Of a stretch of DNA of 64,000 bases, positions 1-8,139 are shown one piece after another. Location of the stretch: assembly GCF_013201705.1 (NCBI RefSeq), contig NZ_CP053837.1:1054001-1118000 (forward strand), given 5' to 3'. The number at the start of each line of letters is the position of its first letter. Position 1 is the stretch's first letter. The position numbers and the translations under genes are program-made. Source of the stretch: Aliarcobacter faecis. Lineage in GTDB: Bacteria > Campylobacterota > Campylobacteria > Campylobacterales > Arcobacteraceae. The notes beneath the pieces were generated by a model that had not been told where the DNA came from, searched no databases, and saw only the letters and a list, made by a program, of their open reading frames with translations.

Positions 1-38
1 ATGAAGAAGTTATAAAAGCTTTTAGACCAAAAAAATAA
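1..38 (+). CDS. 3' end of an upstream gene (partial)
   Basis: Reading from base 3 gives an open frame ending in EEVIKAFRPKK and a TAA stop at 36-38, just before a hairpin that could end the transcript. Only about 11 codons lie in the window, so no product can be named and the frame itself is a guess. Confidence 0.3.
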   Translation, partial: EEVIKAFRPKK

Positions 39-56
39 GAAGTTTTAAGCTTCTTA
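36..56. terminator. Bidirectional hairpin between convergent genes
   Basis: Seven-base arms TAAGAAG and CTTCTTA enclose a 7-base loop. A T-rich run follows on the plus strand and an A-rich run precedes it, so it could stop both the upstream plus-strand gene and ribB, whose stop codon lies inside the right arm. Confidence 0.5.
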
Positions 57-683
57 TTTCTCATTTTTTAATCTATATTCAATAATCTCTTCTATACTTA
101 TAATTGGCATTGAATATTTTTTTGCAAAATCTATTATTTGTTCACCTTTTGCCATTGTTCCATCTTCATTTGTTATCTCACATAAAACTGCATTTGGTTC
201 TAAGTTTGCTAACTTCATCATATCAATACTAGCTTCTGTATGCCCATTTCTTTCTAAAACTCCACCATCTTTTGCACATAATGGAAATATATGACCTGGA
301 GAAATTATATGGTTTATTCCATCTTTTTTTAGTGCTGATTTTATAGTTGTTACTCTATCTTTTGCACTAACTCCAGTTGTTATATCTTCTTTTGCTTCGA
401 TTGAGATTGTAAAAGGTGTTTGAAATCTTGAGTTATTAGATTGTACCATCATAGGAAGATTTAACTCTTTTACTTTTTGAGAAGTTAAACATAAGCATAC
501 AATTCCACTACATTCTCTTATAAGTAGTGCCATTTGCTCATTTGTGATTGTATTTGCATGAAAGATAATATCTGCTTCATTTTCTCTACTTTTATCATCA
601 GTGATAATAATACCAGTTCCATTTTGAAGTGCTTTTATAGCATTTGCTATATTTTTTTGTGAATTTGACATTTGTTGATTCAT
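54..683 (-). CDS. ribB: 3,4-dihydroxy-2-butanone 4-phosphate synthase
   Basis: RibB converts ribulose 5-phosphate to 3,4-dihydroxy-2-butanone 4-phosphate and formate, the four-carbon branch of riboflavin synthesis. The 209 residues match a stand-alone RibB. The acidic metal-binding loop DDKSRENEAD is near residue 29, and the H-T-E-A-S-I-D motif near residue 147 corresponds to the catalytic histidine region. There is no GTP cyclohydrolase II domain. An FMN riboswitch lies directly upstream on the same strand, so expression should fall when flavin is plentiful. A second, fused ribBA at 28755-29786 makes this copy the regulated paralogue. In other bacteria such riboswitch-driven RibB copies sit beside flavin transport or secretion genes; no flavin transporter is visible here. 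Confidence 0.93.
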   Translation of the reverse strand: MNQQMSNSQKNIANAIKALQNGTGIIITDDKSRENEADIIFHANTITNEQMALLIRECSGIVCLCLTSQKVKELNLPMMVQSNNSRFQTPFTISIEAKEDITTGVSAKDRVTTIKSALKKDGINHIISPGHIFPLCAKDGGVLERNGHTEASIDMMKLANLEPNAVLCEITNEDGTMAKGEQIIDFAKKYSMPIISIEEIIEYRLKNEK

Positions 684-762
684 AGTTTTCCTTTTTTTAT
701 AAAGTAAACTTATTGAATCAGGGCAATAAACCTAATTTTTTTAACAAATAATAAAGTTTAAT

Positions 763-898
763 CTTCTCTTTCATCCAGACTATAACTGTTGGTTTTGGAT
801 TCTCACCAAATCTGCTTGTCCCTTATAATTTTATAAGGCGCTCGTGGACTTCTATAAAATAGTTACCACCAGTAAGGAATTTCACCTTGCCCTGAGAA
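763..898 (-). promoter_or_regulatory. FMN riboswitch (RFN element)
   Basis: Read on the minus strand, the segment begins with TCAGGGCAAGGTGAAATTCC and continues with an ACTGGTGGTAA block, CCACGAGCGCC, GATTTGGTGAGAATCC and a closing AGTCTGGATGAAAGAGAAG. These are the conserved blocks of the RFN element in the correct order. It ends about 80 bases before the ribB start, so FMN binding should control transcription or translation of ribB. The gene upstream (938-1210) is on the same strand but lies 5' of the element and is not controlled by it. Confidence 0.95.
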
Positions 899-937
899 AA
901 TAAATTTGTGAAATTGTAACTAAGACTTTCTTAATTA

Positions 938-1210
938 TTATTCACTTTTTATTAAACTGTTTGTTAATTTTCTTACAATTGGAAGAATAATTAATAAAAC
1001 AGGAAAAGCAATCAACCATGATATTACCCATGAACTCATCCATAAAGTTATTAATGTTTCTTGAAAACCAATTACTCTAATTGTACTTATAAAAGATACA
1101 ATAAGCGTCATCAATGATGATAAAATAAAAGGCATAATAACTGCACTTGATTTTGTAGGAAATTTTGGAATTCCGAATAAGATTGTTTGTTTTTTGAGAT
1201 TTTTACTCAT
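938..1210 (-). CDS. Small two-helix membrane protein, DUF2798-like
   Basis: Starting at the internal ATG (1210), preceded by an AAAAGGG ribosome site seven bases away, the product is 90 residues. A longer frame begins 11 codons upstream but lacks a good ribosome site. The sequence has a basic N-terminus, then two hydrophobic segments at about residues 15-40 and 50-78. A proline before the first helix and the pattern of the second resemble the DUF2798 family, whose function is unknown. It is monocistronic upstream of the FMN riboswitch. The family call comes from overall pattern only. Confidence 0.6.
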   Translation of the reverse strand: MSKNLKKQTILFGIPKFPTKSSAVIMPFILSSLMTLIVSFISTIRVIGFQETLITLWMSSWVISWLIAFPVLLIILPIVRKLTNSLIKSE

Positions 1211-1448
1211 AATAGTACCCTTTTCTACACTAAACAGCTTCAAAACGCTAATCTATATTTTATAGTTAAATATCTGGAGTTCTGTCCAGTGTACTATATT
1301 TAATTTAGCGCATTGATTGACGTTAATGCTCACGGCCACTCTAAATGAGTTTGCGATGGAATTCTATTTGATACTATCTTAAATTTAAATAAAAATAGTT
1401 AATTTAGCAAATACTTGTTAAAATCTTTGAAATCTAATAGGACAAAAT

Positions 1449-1883
1449 ATGTTTACAAATGAGATAGAGACCTCTATAAAAATATCTTCAACAGCAAATA
1501 AAATATGGAAAGAACTTACAAATTTTGATGAATATAAAAATTGGAATCCATCTATTATTGATATTAGTGGAGAGTTGGGAAAAAATAAAACTATAAAAAT
1601 AGTAGTAAAAATAGATGAAAAAACTATGATTTTTAAACCAATAGTTTTAGAATGTGAAGAAAACAAAGAACTAAGATGGCTTGGAAAACTTCTATTTAGT
1701 GGAATATTTGATGGAGAACATTATTTCTTAATAAAAGAGAATAGTGATGGAATTTCTACATTTGTTCAAGGTGAAAAATTTAGTGGAATTTTAATACCTT
1801 TTTTTGGGAAGATGATTTTAAAGACAAAAAAAGGTTTTGAAGCTATGAATGAAGAGTTAAGAAAAAGAGTTGAAAGAGTTTGA
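1449..1883 (+). CDS. SRPBCC (START-like) family protein
   Basis: This 144-residue protein has the layout of the polyketide cyclase/START-like fold. The opening beta strand is followed by ANKIWKELTNFDEYKNWNP, the usual helix and W-N-P turn after the first strand. The L-R-W-L-G segment comes mid-protein, and a long amphipathic C-terminal helix ends the chain. Members bind small hydrophobic ligands; the ligand here cannot be read from sequence. It ends nine bases before the transglutaminase-GNAT gene, so the two are probably co-transcribed. Confidence 0.75.
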   Translation: MFTNEIETSIKISSTANKIWKELTNFDEYKNWNPSIIDISGELGKNKTIKIVVKIDEKTMIFKPIVLECEENKELRWLGKLLFSGIFDGEHYFLIKENSDGISTFVQGEKFSGILIPFFGKMILKTKKGFEAMNEELRKRVERV

Positions 1884-1892
1884 GAGTTTAAA

Positions 1893-2912
1893 ATGAAAGA
1901 GTTTTTAGAAGAGACAGAAATAATTGACTTTAAAAATAAAGAGGTTTTTAATCTTGCAAAAAAGTTGGCAAAAAATTGTAAAACAGATGAAGAGATAGCA
2001 AAAAACTGTTTTTTGTATGTGAGAGATAATATTCATCATAGTGGAGATTTTAAAGATGAAATTACAACTTATAAAGCAAGTGATGTTTTAAAATATAAAA
2101 CTGGTTGGTGTTATGCAAAATCTCATCTTTTGGCAGCACTTTTAAGAGCAAACGGTATTCCAACTGGATTTTGTTATCAAAGATTATCTTGCAGTGAATA
2201 TAAAAAAGATATTTATTGTTTACATGGATTAAATGCAATTTATTTAAAAGAATTTGGTTGGTATAAAGTTGATGCAAGAGGAAATAAAAAAGGTGTGAAT
2301 GCACAGTTTAATCCACCTTTTGAACAACTTGCTTTTAAACTAGAAAAAGATGAGTTTGATTTACCAAATATTTATTCTAAACCTTTAGATGTTGTCATTG
2401 AAGCTTTGAAAAAAAATAAAACTTATGACGAAATGATGGATGTTTTTCCTGATATTTCATTTTTGATAGTTAATTATGATAAAAAATATTTAAAACAGAT
2501 AGTTGAACTATTTACAAATACAGTTCATAATATAAATAAAAAAGATTACACAAAAAAGCAGTTAAATGCTTGGGCAAATCCAAATTTTGATTTAGAGATT
2601 TGGGAAAAAAGATTTGAAAAATCAAAACCTTATTTATCTATTTTAGAAGATGAAGTTGTAGGATTTTGTGAGTATTATGATGGATATATCGATTGTTTTT
2701 ATGTTCATTTTAAATATCAAAATTGTGGTATAGGAAAATTACTTTTAAATCATATTTTTGAACTTGCAAAAAATGAAAATATAGACAAAATCAAAGTTGA
2801 TACAAGTATCACTGCTAAACCATTTTTTGAAAAGTTTGGATTTATAGAAGTTAAAAAAAATCTAGTGCTAAGAGAAAATATTGAGTTAATAAATTTTAGT
2901 ATGGAAAAATGA
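1893..2912 (+). CDS. Transglutaminase-like domain fused to GNAT acetyltransferase
   Basis: The 339 residues contain two domains. Residues 1-150 have a transglutaminase-like core with a plausible Cys-His-Asp triad: Cys73 in TGWCYAKSH, His111 in CLHGLNA and Asp127 in WYKVDARGN. Bacterial relatives are usually cysteine proteases or amidases rather than cross-linking enzymes. Residues about 190-335 form a GNAT domain, with FYVHFKYQNCGIGKLLL giving the acetyl-CoA pyrophosphate loop and FFEKFGF the last motif. The substrate is unknown. It follows the SRPBCC gene closely. A peptide-modifying or self-activating role is speculation. Confidence 0.8.
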   Translation: MKEFLEETEIIDFKNKEVFNLAKKLAKNCKTDEEIAKNCFLYVRDNIHHSGDFKDEITTYKASDVLKYKTGWCYAKSHLLAALLRANGIPTGFCYQRLSCSEYKKDIYCLHGLNAIYLKEFGWYKVDARGNKKGVNAQFNPPFEQLAFKLEKDEFDLPNIYSKPLDVVIEALKKNKTYDEMMDVFPDISFLIVNYDKKYLKQIVELFTNTVHNINKKDYTKKQLNAWANPNFDLEIWEKRFEKSKPYLSILEDEVVGFCEYYDGYIDCFYVHFKYQNCGIGKLLLNHIFELAKNENIDKIKVDTSITAKPFFEKFGFIEVKKNLVLRENIELINFSMEK

Positions 2913-2944
2913 TAAATTTACTTTACATTTATAGCTAAATATTT

Positions 2945-2972
2945 CATAATGATAAGTAAATTTATCATTATG
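2945..2972. promoter_or_regulatory. Perfect 11-base inverted repeat upstream of fecI
   Basis: CATAATGATAA and its exact complement TTATCATTATG are separated by six bases. The arms resemble the GATAAT units of Fur operators, and the next gene begins an iron-type sigma/anti-sigma/receptor set, so a Fur-like operator is attractive. A weak terminator for the preceding gene is the alternative, but no T-run follows. Confidence 0.45.
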
Positions 2973-3110
2973 AGTTTAAATAGAGTTTAAAACTAAACAA
3001 AACTTTGGAATTCCTACTTTAGATGAGTTATAAAAGTAAAATTATTTTAATATAAGCACAATTTTAATTATGATACTATTTCTCAAAATATTTTAAAGGG
3101 CTATTTTTTA

Positions 3111-3593
3111 ATGGTGCAATATTATCAAGAATTAGTATATTATGTACAAAAAATGATAGGGGATAAGGATAAAGCTAAAGATATAGTACAAGAGTCTTAT
3201 AGCAGAATGTTAGATGTAAGTATAGCTACTCCAATAGAAAATGAGAGAGCTTTTTTGTATAAATTAGCAAGAAATATTGTTTTTGATTTATCAAGAAAAG
3301 AGAAACATTCAGCTTCAATCGAATATGAAGAAGAGAGTTATAGTATCCCTAAAAATCAACAACCAGAAGAGCTACTTTTAGAAGAAAATCAACAAGAGTT
3401 ATTATTACAAATATTAGACACAATTCCTCCCAAAAATGCACAAGCATTTATTTTACATATTTTTGAAGGTTTAAGTAGAAAAGAGATAGCTTTAAAAATG
3501 GGAATAAGTGTAGCTGCAGTTGAAAAACACATTATTCGTGCAAGTGAAAAAATAAAAGAGAAGTTAGATAGTATTGAAGGAAATAATTTATGA
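3111..3593 (+). CDS. fecI: FecI-type ECF sigma factor
   Basis: The 160-residue protein has the sigma-2 region at the N-terminus (DKAKDIVQESYSRML, about residues 21-35) and a sigma-4 helix-turn-helix near the C-terminus (LSRKEIALKMGISVAAVEKH). There is no sigma-3, as expected for ECF factors. Its stop overlaps the start of fecR by four bases, and a STN-bearing TonB receptor follows, so it belongs to the FecI/FecR/FecA surface-signalling type. Its likely target is the receptor promoter. The inducing ligand is not known; ferric citrate is only the name-giving example. Confidence 0.93.
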   Translation: MVQYYQELVYYVQKMIGDKDKAKDIVQESYSRMLDVSIATPIENERAFLYKLARNIVFDLSRKEKHSASIEYEEESYSIPKNQQPEELLLEENQQELLLQILDTIPPKNAQAFILHIFEGLSRKEIALKMGISVAAVEKHIIRASEKIKEKLDSIEGNNL

Positions 3594-4525
3594 AAAATAT
3601 TGATGAACAAGCTATATCTTGGCTTATAAAAGAGAAAGAGGGATTAAGCCAAATTGAAAAAGAGCAGTTAGAATATTGGCTAGAAGAGAATCCTTCTCAT
3701 AAAAAATCTTATGATACAAATAAACTTTTAAGACAAAGATTTTCAAATTTATCAAATAGTACAAAAGAAAAATTACTAGAAAAGGCAAATAAAGGGGCAA
3801 AAAAAACTAAATTTATTGAAAGAACTAAAAAGTTTACTATTGCTGCTTCTATTTTTCTCTGTATTAGTTTTGGAGCAGATTATTATTTTGTTCCAGTTTA
3901 TTCACAAAATTTTGTTTCAGCTCAACAGCTACAAAACACTCTTACTCTTCCTGATAACTCAAAAATAGTTTTAGATGTACATTCAAACTTAAATATAAAC
4001 TACTATAAAGGTAGTAGAAATGTAGATTTTATAGATGGAAGAGCAGTTTTTTATGTAGCAAAAGATAAAGAAAGACCATTTATCATAAAAACAAAAGATG
4101 CAAAAATTGAAGTAGTAGGAACAGCTTTTGAAGTTTCAAATTTTGATGATAATTTAAGTGTAACAGTAAAAGAGGGAACTGTAAGAGTATCTTTTGATAG
4201 AAAAGTTACTTATCTAAATCAAGGGGATAAAATATTTGTAGATAAAAATAAAGAGCTAAAATTTGCAAAAACTGAACTTGAAAATATAGCAAGTTGGGAG
4301 AAAGGTTTTTTAGTATTTGATAAAACATCTTTAAAAGATAGTTTAAAAGAGTTTTCAAGATATGAAGATATAAATATAGAATATGACAATTCTAAAGTAG
4401 CTCAAATACCAATTACAGGTAAGTTTTCAACAAATGATTTTGATAAATTTTTATTGGCTTTACCAAAAATATACTCTATAACAGTTGATAAAAATCAAAA
4501 TAGTTTGAAGTTTTCAAAGAAATAA
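3590..4525 (+). CDS. fecR: FecR-type anti-sigma factor / sigma regulator
   Basis: The 311-residue protein has a cytoplasmic N-terminal domain (DUF4880-like, with AISWLIKEKEGLS and W-L-E-E-N-P-S-H). One transmembrane helix lies near residues 82-100, and a periplasmic FecR domain begins at about residue 120 (LPDNSKIVLDVHSNL). The C-terminal part carries the receptor-contact region. It relays the signal from the receptor's STN domain in the periplasm to FecI in the cytoplasm. It overlaps fecI by four bases. Confidence 0.92.
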   Translation: MKNIDEQAISWLIKEKEGLSQIEKEQLEYWLEENPSHKKSYDTNKLLRQRFSNLSNSTKEKLLEKANKGAKKTKFIERTKKFTIAASIFLCISFGADYYFVPVYSQNFVSAQQLQNTLTLPDNSKIVLDVHSNLNINYYKGSRNVDFIDGRAVFYVAKDKERPFIIKTKDAKIEVVGTAFEVSNFDDNLSVTVKEGTVRVSFDRKVTYLNQGDKIFVDKNKELKFAKTELENIASWEKGFLVFDKTSLKDSLKEFSRYEDINIEYDNSKVAQIPITGKFSTNDFDKFLLALPKIYSITVDKNQNSLKFSKK

Positions 4526-4654
4526 TAGAAAATTAAATTGTTTAAAAGAATACAATAAAATAGAATTCTTATTCCAATATTTAAAAAAATTAAAAATTTT
4601 TTGAAAAAAAGTGTCTGATTTTTTTTACTCAAACGTCTTATTAGCAAAAGAATG

Positions 4655-4673
4655 GTTACGATAATCGTTCTTA
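4655..4673 (+). promoter_or_regulatory. Fur-box-like operator before the TonB receptor
   Basis: GTTACGATAATCGTTCTTA lies 18 bases before the receptor start and contains the inverted repeat ACGATAATCGT, resembling the GATAAT hexamers of Fur sites. An AAGGAG ribosome site follows. Iron repression of the receptor is a reasonable inference, in addition to activation by the neighbouring sigma factor. Confidence 0.4.
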
Positions 4674-4690
4674 ATATTTAAGGAGAAAAA

Positions 4691-7039
4691 ATGACTAAAT
4701 TTAAATCGTCACTAATTGCTCCAGCATTAGCAATACTATTAAGTACAAGTTTAAATGCAGAGCAATTTTCAGTTTCAAATCTATCTTTAAAAGAAGCAAT
4801 AGAGGAAATAAGTAAAAAATCAAATATGCCATATATGGTAGATGGAAAACTACTAGATGGTAAAAAAGCACCAAATATTAAAAATATAGAAGGTGTACAA
4901 AATGCTCTAAATGAAATTTTAAAAGGTACAAATCTAAAAGCAGATATTGAAGATGGGACAATTTTAATAAAAGAGGTGCCTTCTGTAAAAGTTTTAAGCA
5001 ATGGAACTTATGTTTTAGATGATGTTTCTGTAAATAGTAAAAGTAGTAAAAATGGAAGTGCAGAATCTGGATATTTAGTAGAAGATATAACTGGTGTTGG
5101 AATTTGGGGGCAAAGAAGCCTACAAGACACTCCATACTCTATGACTGTAATTTCTCAAGAACTTATAGAAAATGTACAAGCTAATGATATGGCTCCTATT
5201 TTTAAGATGAATCCAATCACACAAGATGGTGGAGACCAGCCATCAGGTAATTATAATACAGTTATTCGTGGATTTTCTTCAAATAACGCAGTTGTAAATG
5301 GTATGCCTTTAGCTGATTTTTATAGTTTTACAACTATGGAAGATTTAGAAAGAGTTGAAACTATAAGTGGAGCAACTGGATTTTTATATGGTGGTGGAAG
5401 AGTTGGAGGAGCAGTTAATTATGTAATGAAAAAACCAACTTTAGAAGATAAAAGAAGTATAAAAATAGGAAACTATGGAGGAGAACAATATTATGGACAT
5501 ATTGACTTAAGTGGACAAATAGATGAAAAAAAAGTTTTTGGATATAGAATAAATGCCCTATATCAAGATGGTGATAGTGTAGAAAATGTAGGAAAAGAAC
5601 AAAAATTTGTAAGTTTAGCATTTGACTATAAACCAACAGATAATTTTACTATGGATTTAAACTATGCTCATAGAGATTTGAAAAGAACAAATCAAAAACT
5701 TCCTTTTACTGTAAGTTCAAATACTGCTCGTCCAAAGCTTGATGTAAGTAAAAATTATTCACCAGATTATGTATCAAGTGAAGAAAAAAATGATAGAGTG
5801 ATGACAAGTTTAAAATGGGATATAAATGATATTTTTACTCTTAGAAGTTCACTTCTTTATGAAACAACAGATAGAGAAATTACTGGTGATGCATTTGCTT
5901 ATACAAGAACAGATGGTTTATATAATGCTTTACTTTATCGTTTTCCAAAAGGTGGGCAAGGATTTGATAGTTATGCGGGAAATGTTTATTTAGATAGTAA
6001 ATTTGAAACTTTTGGAGTAAATCATCTTTTAACTACAGGTTATTCTGAAACTTATATGAAATATAAAAGAGATAGAAATTGGTATGTTGGTGACTATTGG
6101 ATAATTGGAAAAACATTAGATGAAATAAAAAATACTATTATTCCAGCAAATCCAAATCCACATGGAGGAAGATTAGCTCATTGGAAAACACAGTATAAAA
6201 ATGTTTTAATTGGTGATGATATAGTATTTAATGACCAATGGAGTACTTTAGTTGGAGTAAATTATGCAACTGCAATAAGTACAAGTTATGATAATGGAGT
6301 AAAAGATTCAAAATATGATAAATCAGAATTAACACCAACTTTATCTTTGATGTATAAACCTTTTGAAGATTTAACAACTTATGTAACTTATATAGAAAGT
6401 TTAGAAGCAGGAGAACCTGTAGGAGAGGATTATAAAAATGAAGGTGAAATTTTAGATCCATATAAAAGTAAACAATATGAAGTTGGAGCAAAATATAGCT
6501 TAAATGAGAATATTTTATTAACTAGTGCTTTATTTAGAATTGAAAAATCAAATTCTTATGAAGTTGATACAATACCAAAACCAACATTAACTCAAGATGG
6601 TAAACAAATCCATCAAGGAATTGAGCTTACAGCAACTGGAAAAGTTACAGATAATCTAACTATTTTTGGTGGTGGAACTTTGATGGATATCAAAGTTGAA
6701 AAAGCAGATAATCCTGCAATTGAAGGTAAAAAGCCGACAAATGCAGCAACTAAAATGGCAAAACTTTATGCAGAGTATAATATACCTATGATTAAAGGAT
6801 TAACTGTAACTGGTGGAGCATATTACACTGGTGAGAAATATGGAAATAGACTTAATACTGATAAAATCGCAAGTTATACTTTATATGATGCAGGACTTAG
6901 ATATAAAACTAAGTTAGATAAATATCCAACAACATTTTTAATAAATGTATCAAATCTAACTGGAAAAGATTATTGGGCTAATAATAATTTCTTAGGAGAC
7001 CCAAGAAGTGTTGCATTTTCAATGAAAATGGAGTTTTAA
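4691..7039 (+). CDS. TonB-dependent siderophore receptor with STN signalling domain
   Basis: The 782-residue outer-membrane receptor begins with a signal peptide (to about residue 23, ...STSLNA). Residues about 24-95 are an STN domain, which talks to FecR. The TonB box is probably within DDVSVNSK, and the plug domain contains DTPYSMTVISQELIENVQANDM and VIRGFSSNNAVVNGMPL. A 22-strand barrel follows, ending in the terminal aromatic residue of SMKMEF. It imports a ferric siderophore powered by TonB/ExbBD, which is not encoded here. Its place after fecI-fecR says it controls its own expression. The substrate cannot be told from sequence; the architecture resembles FecA, FpvA and PupB. Confidence 0.93.
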   Translation: MTKFKSSLIAPALAILLSTSLNAEQFSVSNLSLKEAIEEISKKSNMPYMVDGKLLDGKKAPNIKNIEGVQNALNEILKGTNLKADIEDGTILIKEVPSVKVLSNGTYVLDDVSVNSKSSKNGSAESGYLVEDITGVGIWGQRSLQDTPYSMTVISQELIENVQANDMAPIFKMNPITQDGGDQPSGNYNTVIRGFSSNNAVVNGMPLADFYSFTTMEDLERVETISGATGFLYGGGRVGGAVNYVMKKPTLEDKRSIKIGNYGGEQYYGHIDLSGQIDEKKVFGYRINALYQDGDSVENVGKEQKFVSLAFDYKPTDNFTMDLNYAHRDLKRTNQKLPFTVSSNTARPKLDVSKNYSPDYVSSEEKNDRVMTSLKWDINDIFTLRSSLLYETTDREITGDAFAYTRTDGLYNALLYRFPKGGQGFDSYAGNVYLDSKFETFGVNHLLTTGYSETYMKYKRDRNWYVGDYWIIGKTLDEIKNTIIPANPNPHGGRLAHWKTQYKNVLIGDDIVFNDQWSTLVGVNYATAISTSYDNGVKDSKYDKSELTPTLSLMYKPFEDLTTYVTYIESLEAGEPVGEDYKNEGEILDPYKSKQYEVGAKYSLNENILLTSALFRIEKSNSYEVDTIPKPTLTQDGKQIHQGIELTATGKVTDNLTIFGGGTLMDIKVEKADNPAIEGKKPTNAATKMAKLYAEYNIPMIKGLTVTGGAYYTGEKYGNRLNTDKIASYTLYDAGLRYKTKLDKYPTTFLINVSNLTGKDYWANNNFLGDPRSVAFSMKMEF

Positions 7040-7045
7040 TTAAAA

Positions 7046-7071
7046 AATAAAGAGAGTTTTCTCTCTTTATT
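7046..7071 (+). terminator. Rho-independent-type hairpin after the TonB receptor
   Basis: AATAAAGAGAG and CTCTCTTTATT form an 11-base stem with a TTTT loop, seven bases after the receptor stop. It is A/T-rich but perfectly paired and well placed to end the fec transcript. Confidence 0.7.
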
Positions 7072-7076
7072 ATAGA

Positions 7077-7173
7077 TTTAAGTATGGGTTTCAAGGTATT
7101 TTCTCATTATGATTAAAATTTCGAATAATAACTAGAAAAACTCTCCTTTTTTTACTTTGAAATCCATACTTAA
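7077..7173. repeat. Long inverted repeat in the gap before the VIT1 gene
   Basis: TTTAAGTATGGGTTTCAAGG near 7077 is almost complementary to the segment ending in TTTGAAATCCATACTTAAG near 7173, with two mismatches and about 55 bases between arms. A second, smaller pairing (GAGAGTTTTCT earlier with AGAAAAACTCTCC inside) is also possible. It could be a small RNA, a paired terminator or the trace of a vanished element. No open frame is present. Confidence 0.45.
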
Positions 7174-7237
7174 GTTTTTATTCAAATTATAAAAGATTTA
7201 TTGTAGTAAAATCCTAGTTGAATAAAAAAGGAAGAAA

Positions 7238-8119
7238 ATGGATATTTCATCAAATAAAACAAATTTAAAAAAAGCTTTAAAACAGCAACAAAATGAGATA
7301 AATGACTATACTATTTATCAATCTTTGGCTTTTTATCAAAAAGATGAGAATAACAAAAAGATATTTGAAAAAATTGCAATTGAAGAGAAAAGTCATTATG
7401 ATTTTTGGGTAAAAATAACAAACCAACAACTAAAAGCTCAAAAGTTTGTTGTTCTTTTTTATATTTTTCTTGTAAAAATATTTGGTACATCTTTTGCTTT
7501 AAAAACACTAGAAAAAAGAGAAGAGGGAGCAGAAGAGTTCTATAAAGAGCTTTTTGATCTTTATCCAGAAGCAAAAAAAATATATGAACAAGAGACTGAA
7601 CACGAATTTGCCTTAATAGATATGTTACATGATAAAAAGCTTGTTTATGCTGGAGCTATAGTTTTGGGAATGAATGATGCTTTAGTAGAATTAACAGGAA
7701 CTTTAAGTGGTCTTGCATTTGCTTTTGATAAAAGTTTGGTAGTTGGACTTACAGGGCTTATTATGGGAATTGCTGCTTCTTTATCAATGGCTGGTTCAGC
7801 TTATCTTGAAGCAAAAGAGAATCCAAATGAATTAGTAAAACCAGTTACATATTCACTTTATACTGGAGTCTCTTATATTCTTACAACTGCTATTTTAGTT
7901 GCACCATTTTTTATATTTAGTTCTATTTTTAGCTCTATTATTTTAATGTTTATCTGTGCTTTTATAGCTATTGTTTCATATAATTTTTATATTAGTGTTG
8001 CAAAAGATTTGAGTTTTACAAAAAGAGTTTTACAAATGTCGGCAATTACTTTTGGAGTTGCTATTATCTCATTTTTGATTGGGTATTTAGTGAAATACTA
8101 TTTTGGAATAGAGATATAG
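7238..8119 (+). CDS. Ferritin-like domain fused to VIT1/CCC1 iron-manganese transporter
   Basis: The 293 residues join an N-terminal rubrerythrin/ferritin-like four-helix domain (about 1-130, with Glu and His residues such as EEKSHYDF and EQETEHEFA) to a VIT1/CCC1 membrane domain. The membrane part begins at GAIVLGMNDALVELTGTL and has about five helices, including the glycine-rich GLIMGIAASLSMAGSAYLEAK stretch. This is the layout of MbfA-type exporters, which remove iron or manganese from the cytoplasm. Sitting just after an iron-import receptor, it may balance uptake. Metal choice is not certain. Confidence 0.85.
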   Translation: MDISSNKTNLKKALKQQQNEINDYTIYQSLAFYQKDENNKKIFEKIAIEEKSHYDFWVKITNQQLKAQKFVVLFYIFLVKIFGTSFALKTLEKREEGAEEFYKELFDLYPEAKKIYEQETEHEFALIDMLHDKKLVYAGAIVLGMNDALVELTGTLSGLAFAFDKSLVVGLTGLIMGIAASLSMAGSAYLEAKENPNELVKPVTYSLYTGVSYILTTAILVAPFFIFSSIFSSIILMFICAFIAIVSYNFYISVAKDLSFTKRVLQMSAITFGVAIISFLIGYLVKYYFGIEI

Positions 8120-8139
8120 TTTTAAATAAATGAAGTAAA

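Noticed and set aside
1211-1448. Possible insertion-sequence remnant in the gap before the SRPBCC gene (slightly more GC-rich, small hairpin CTGGAGTTCTGTCCAG)
   Set aside because: No open frame, no paired ends and no target duplication could be found; too little to call.
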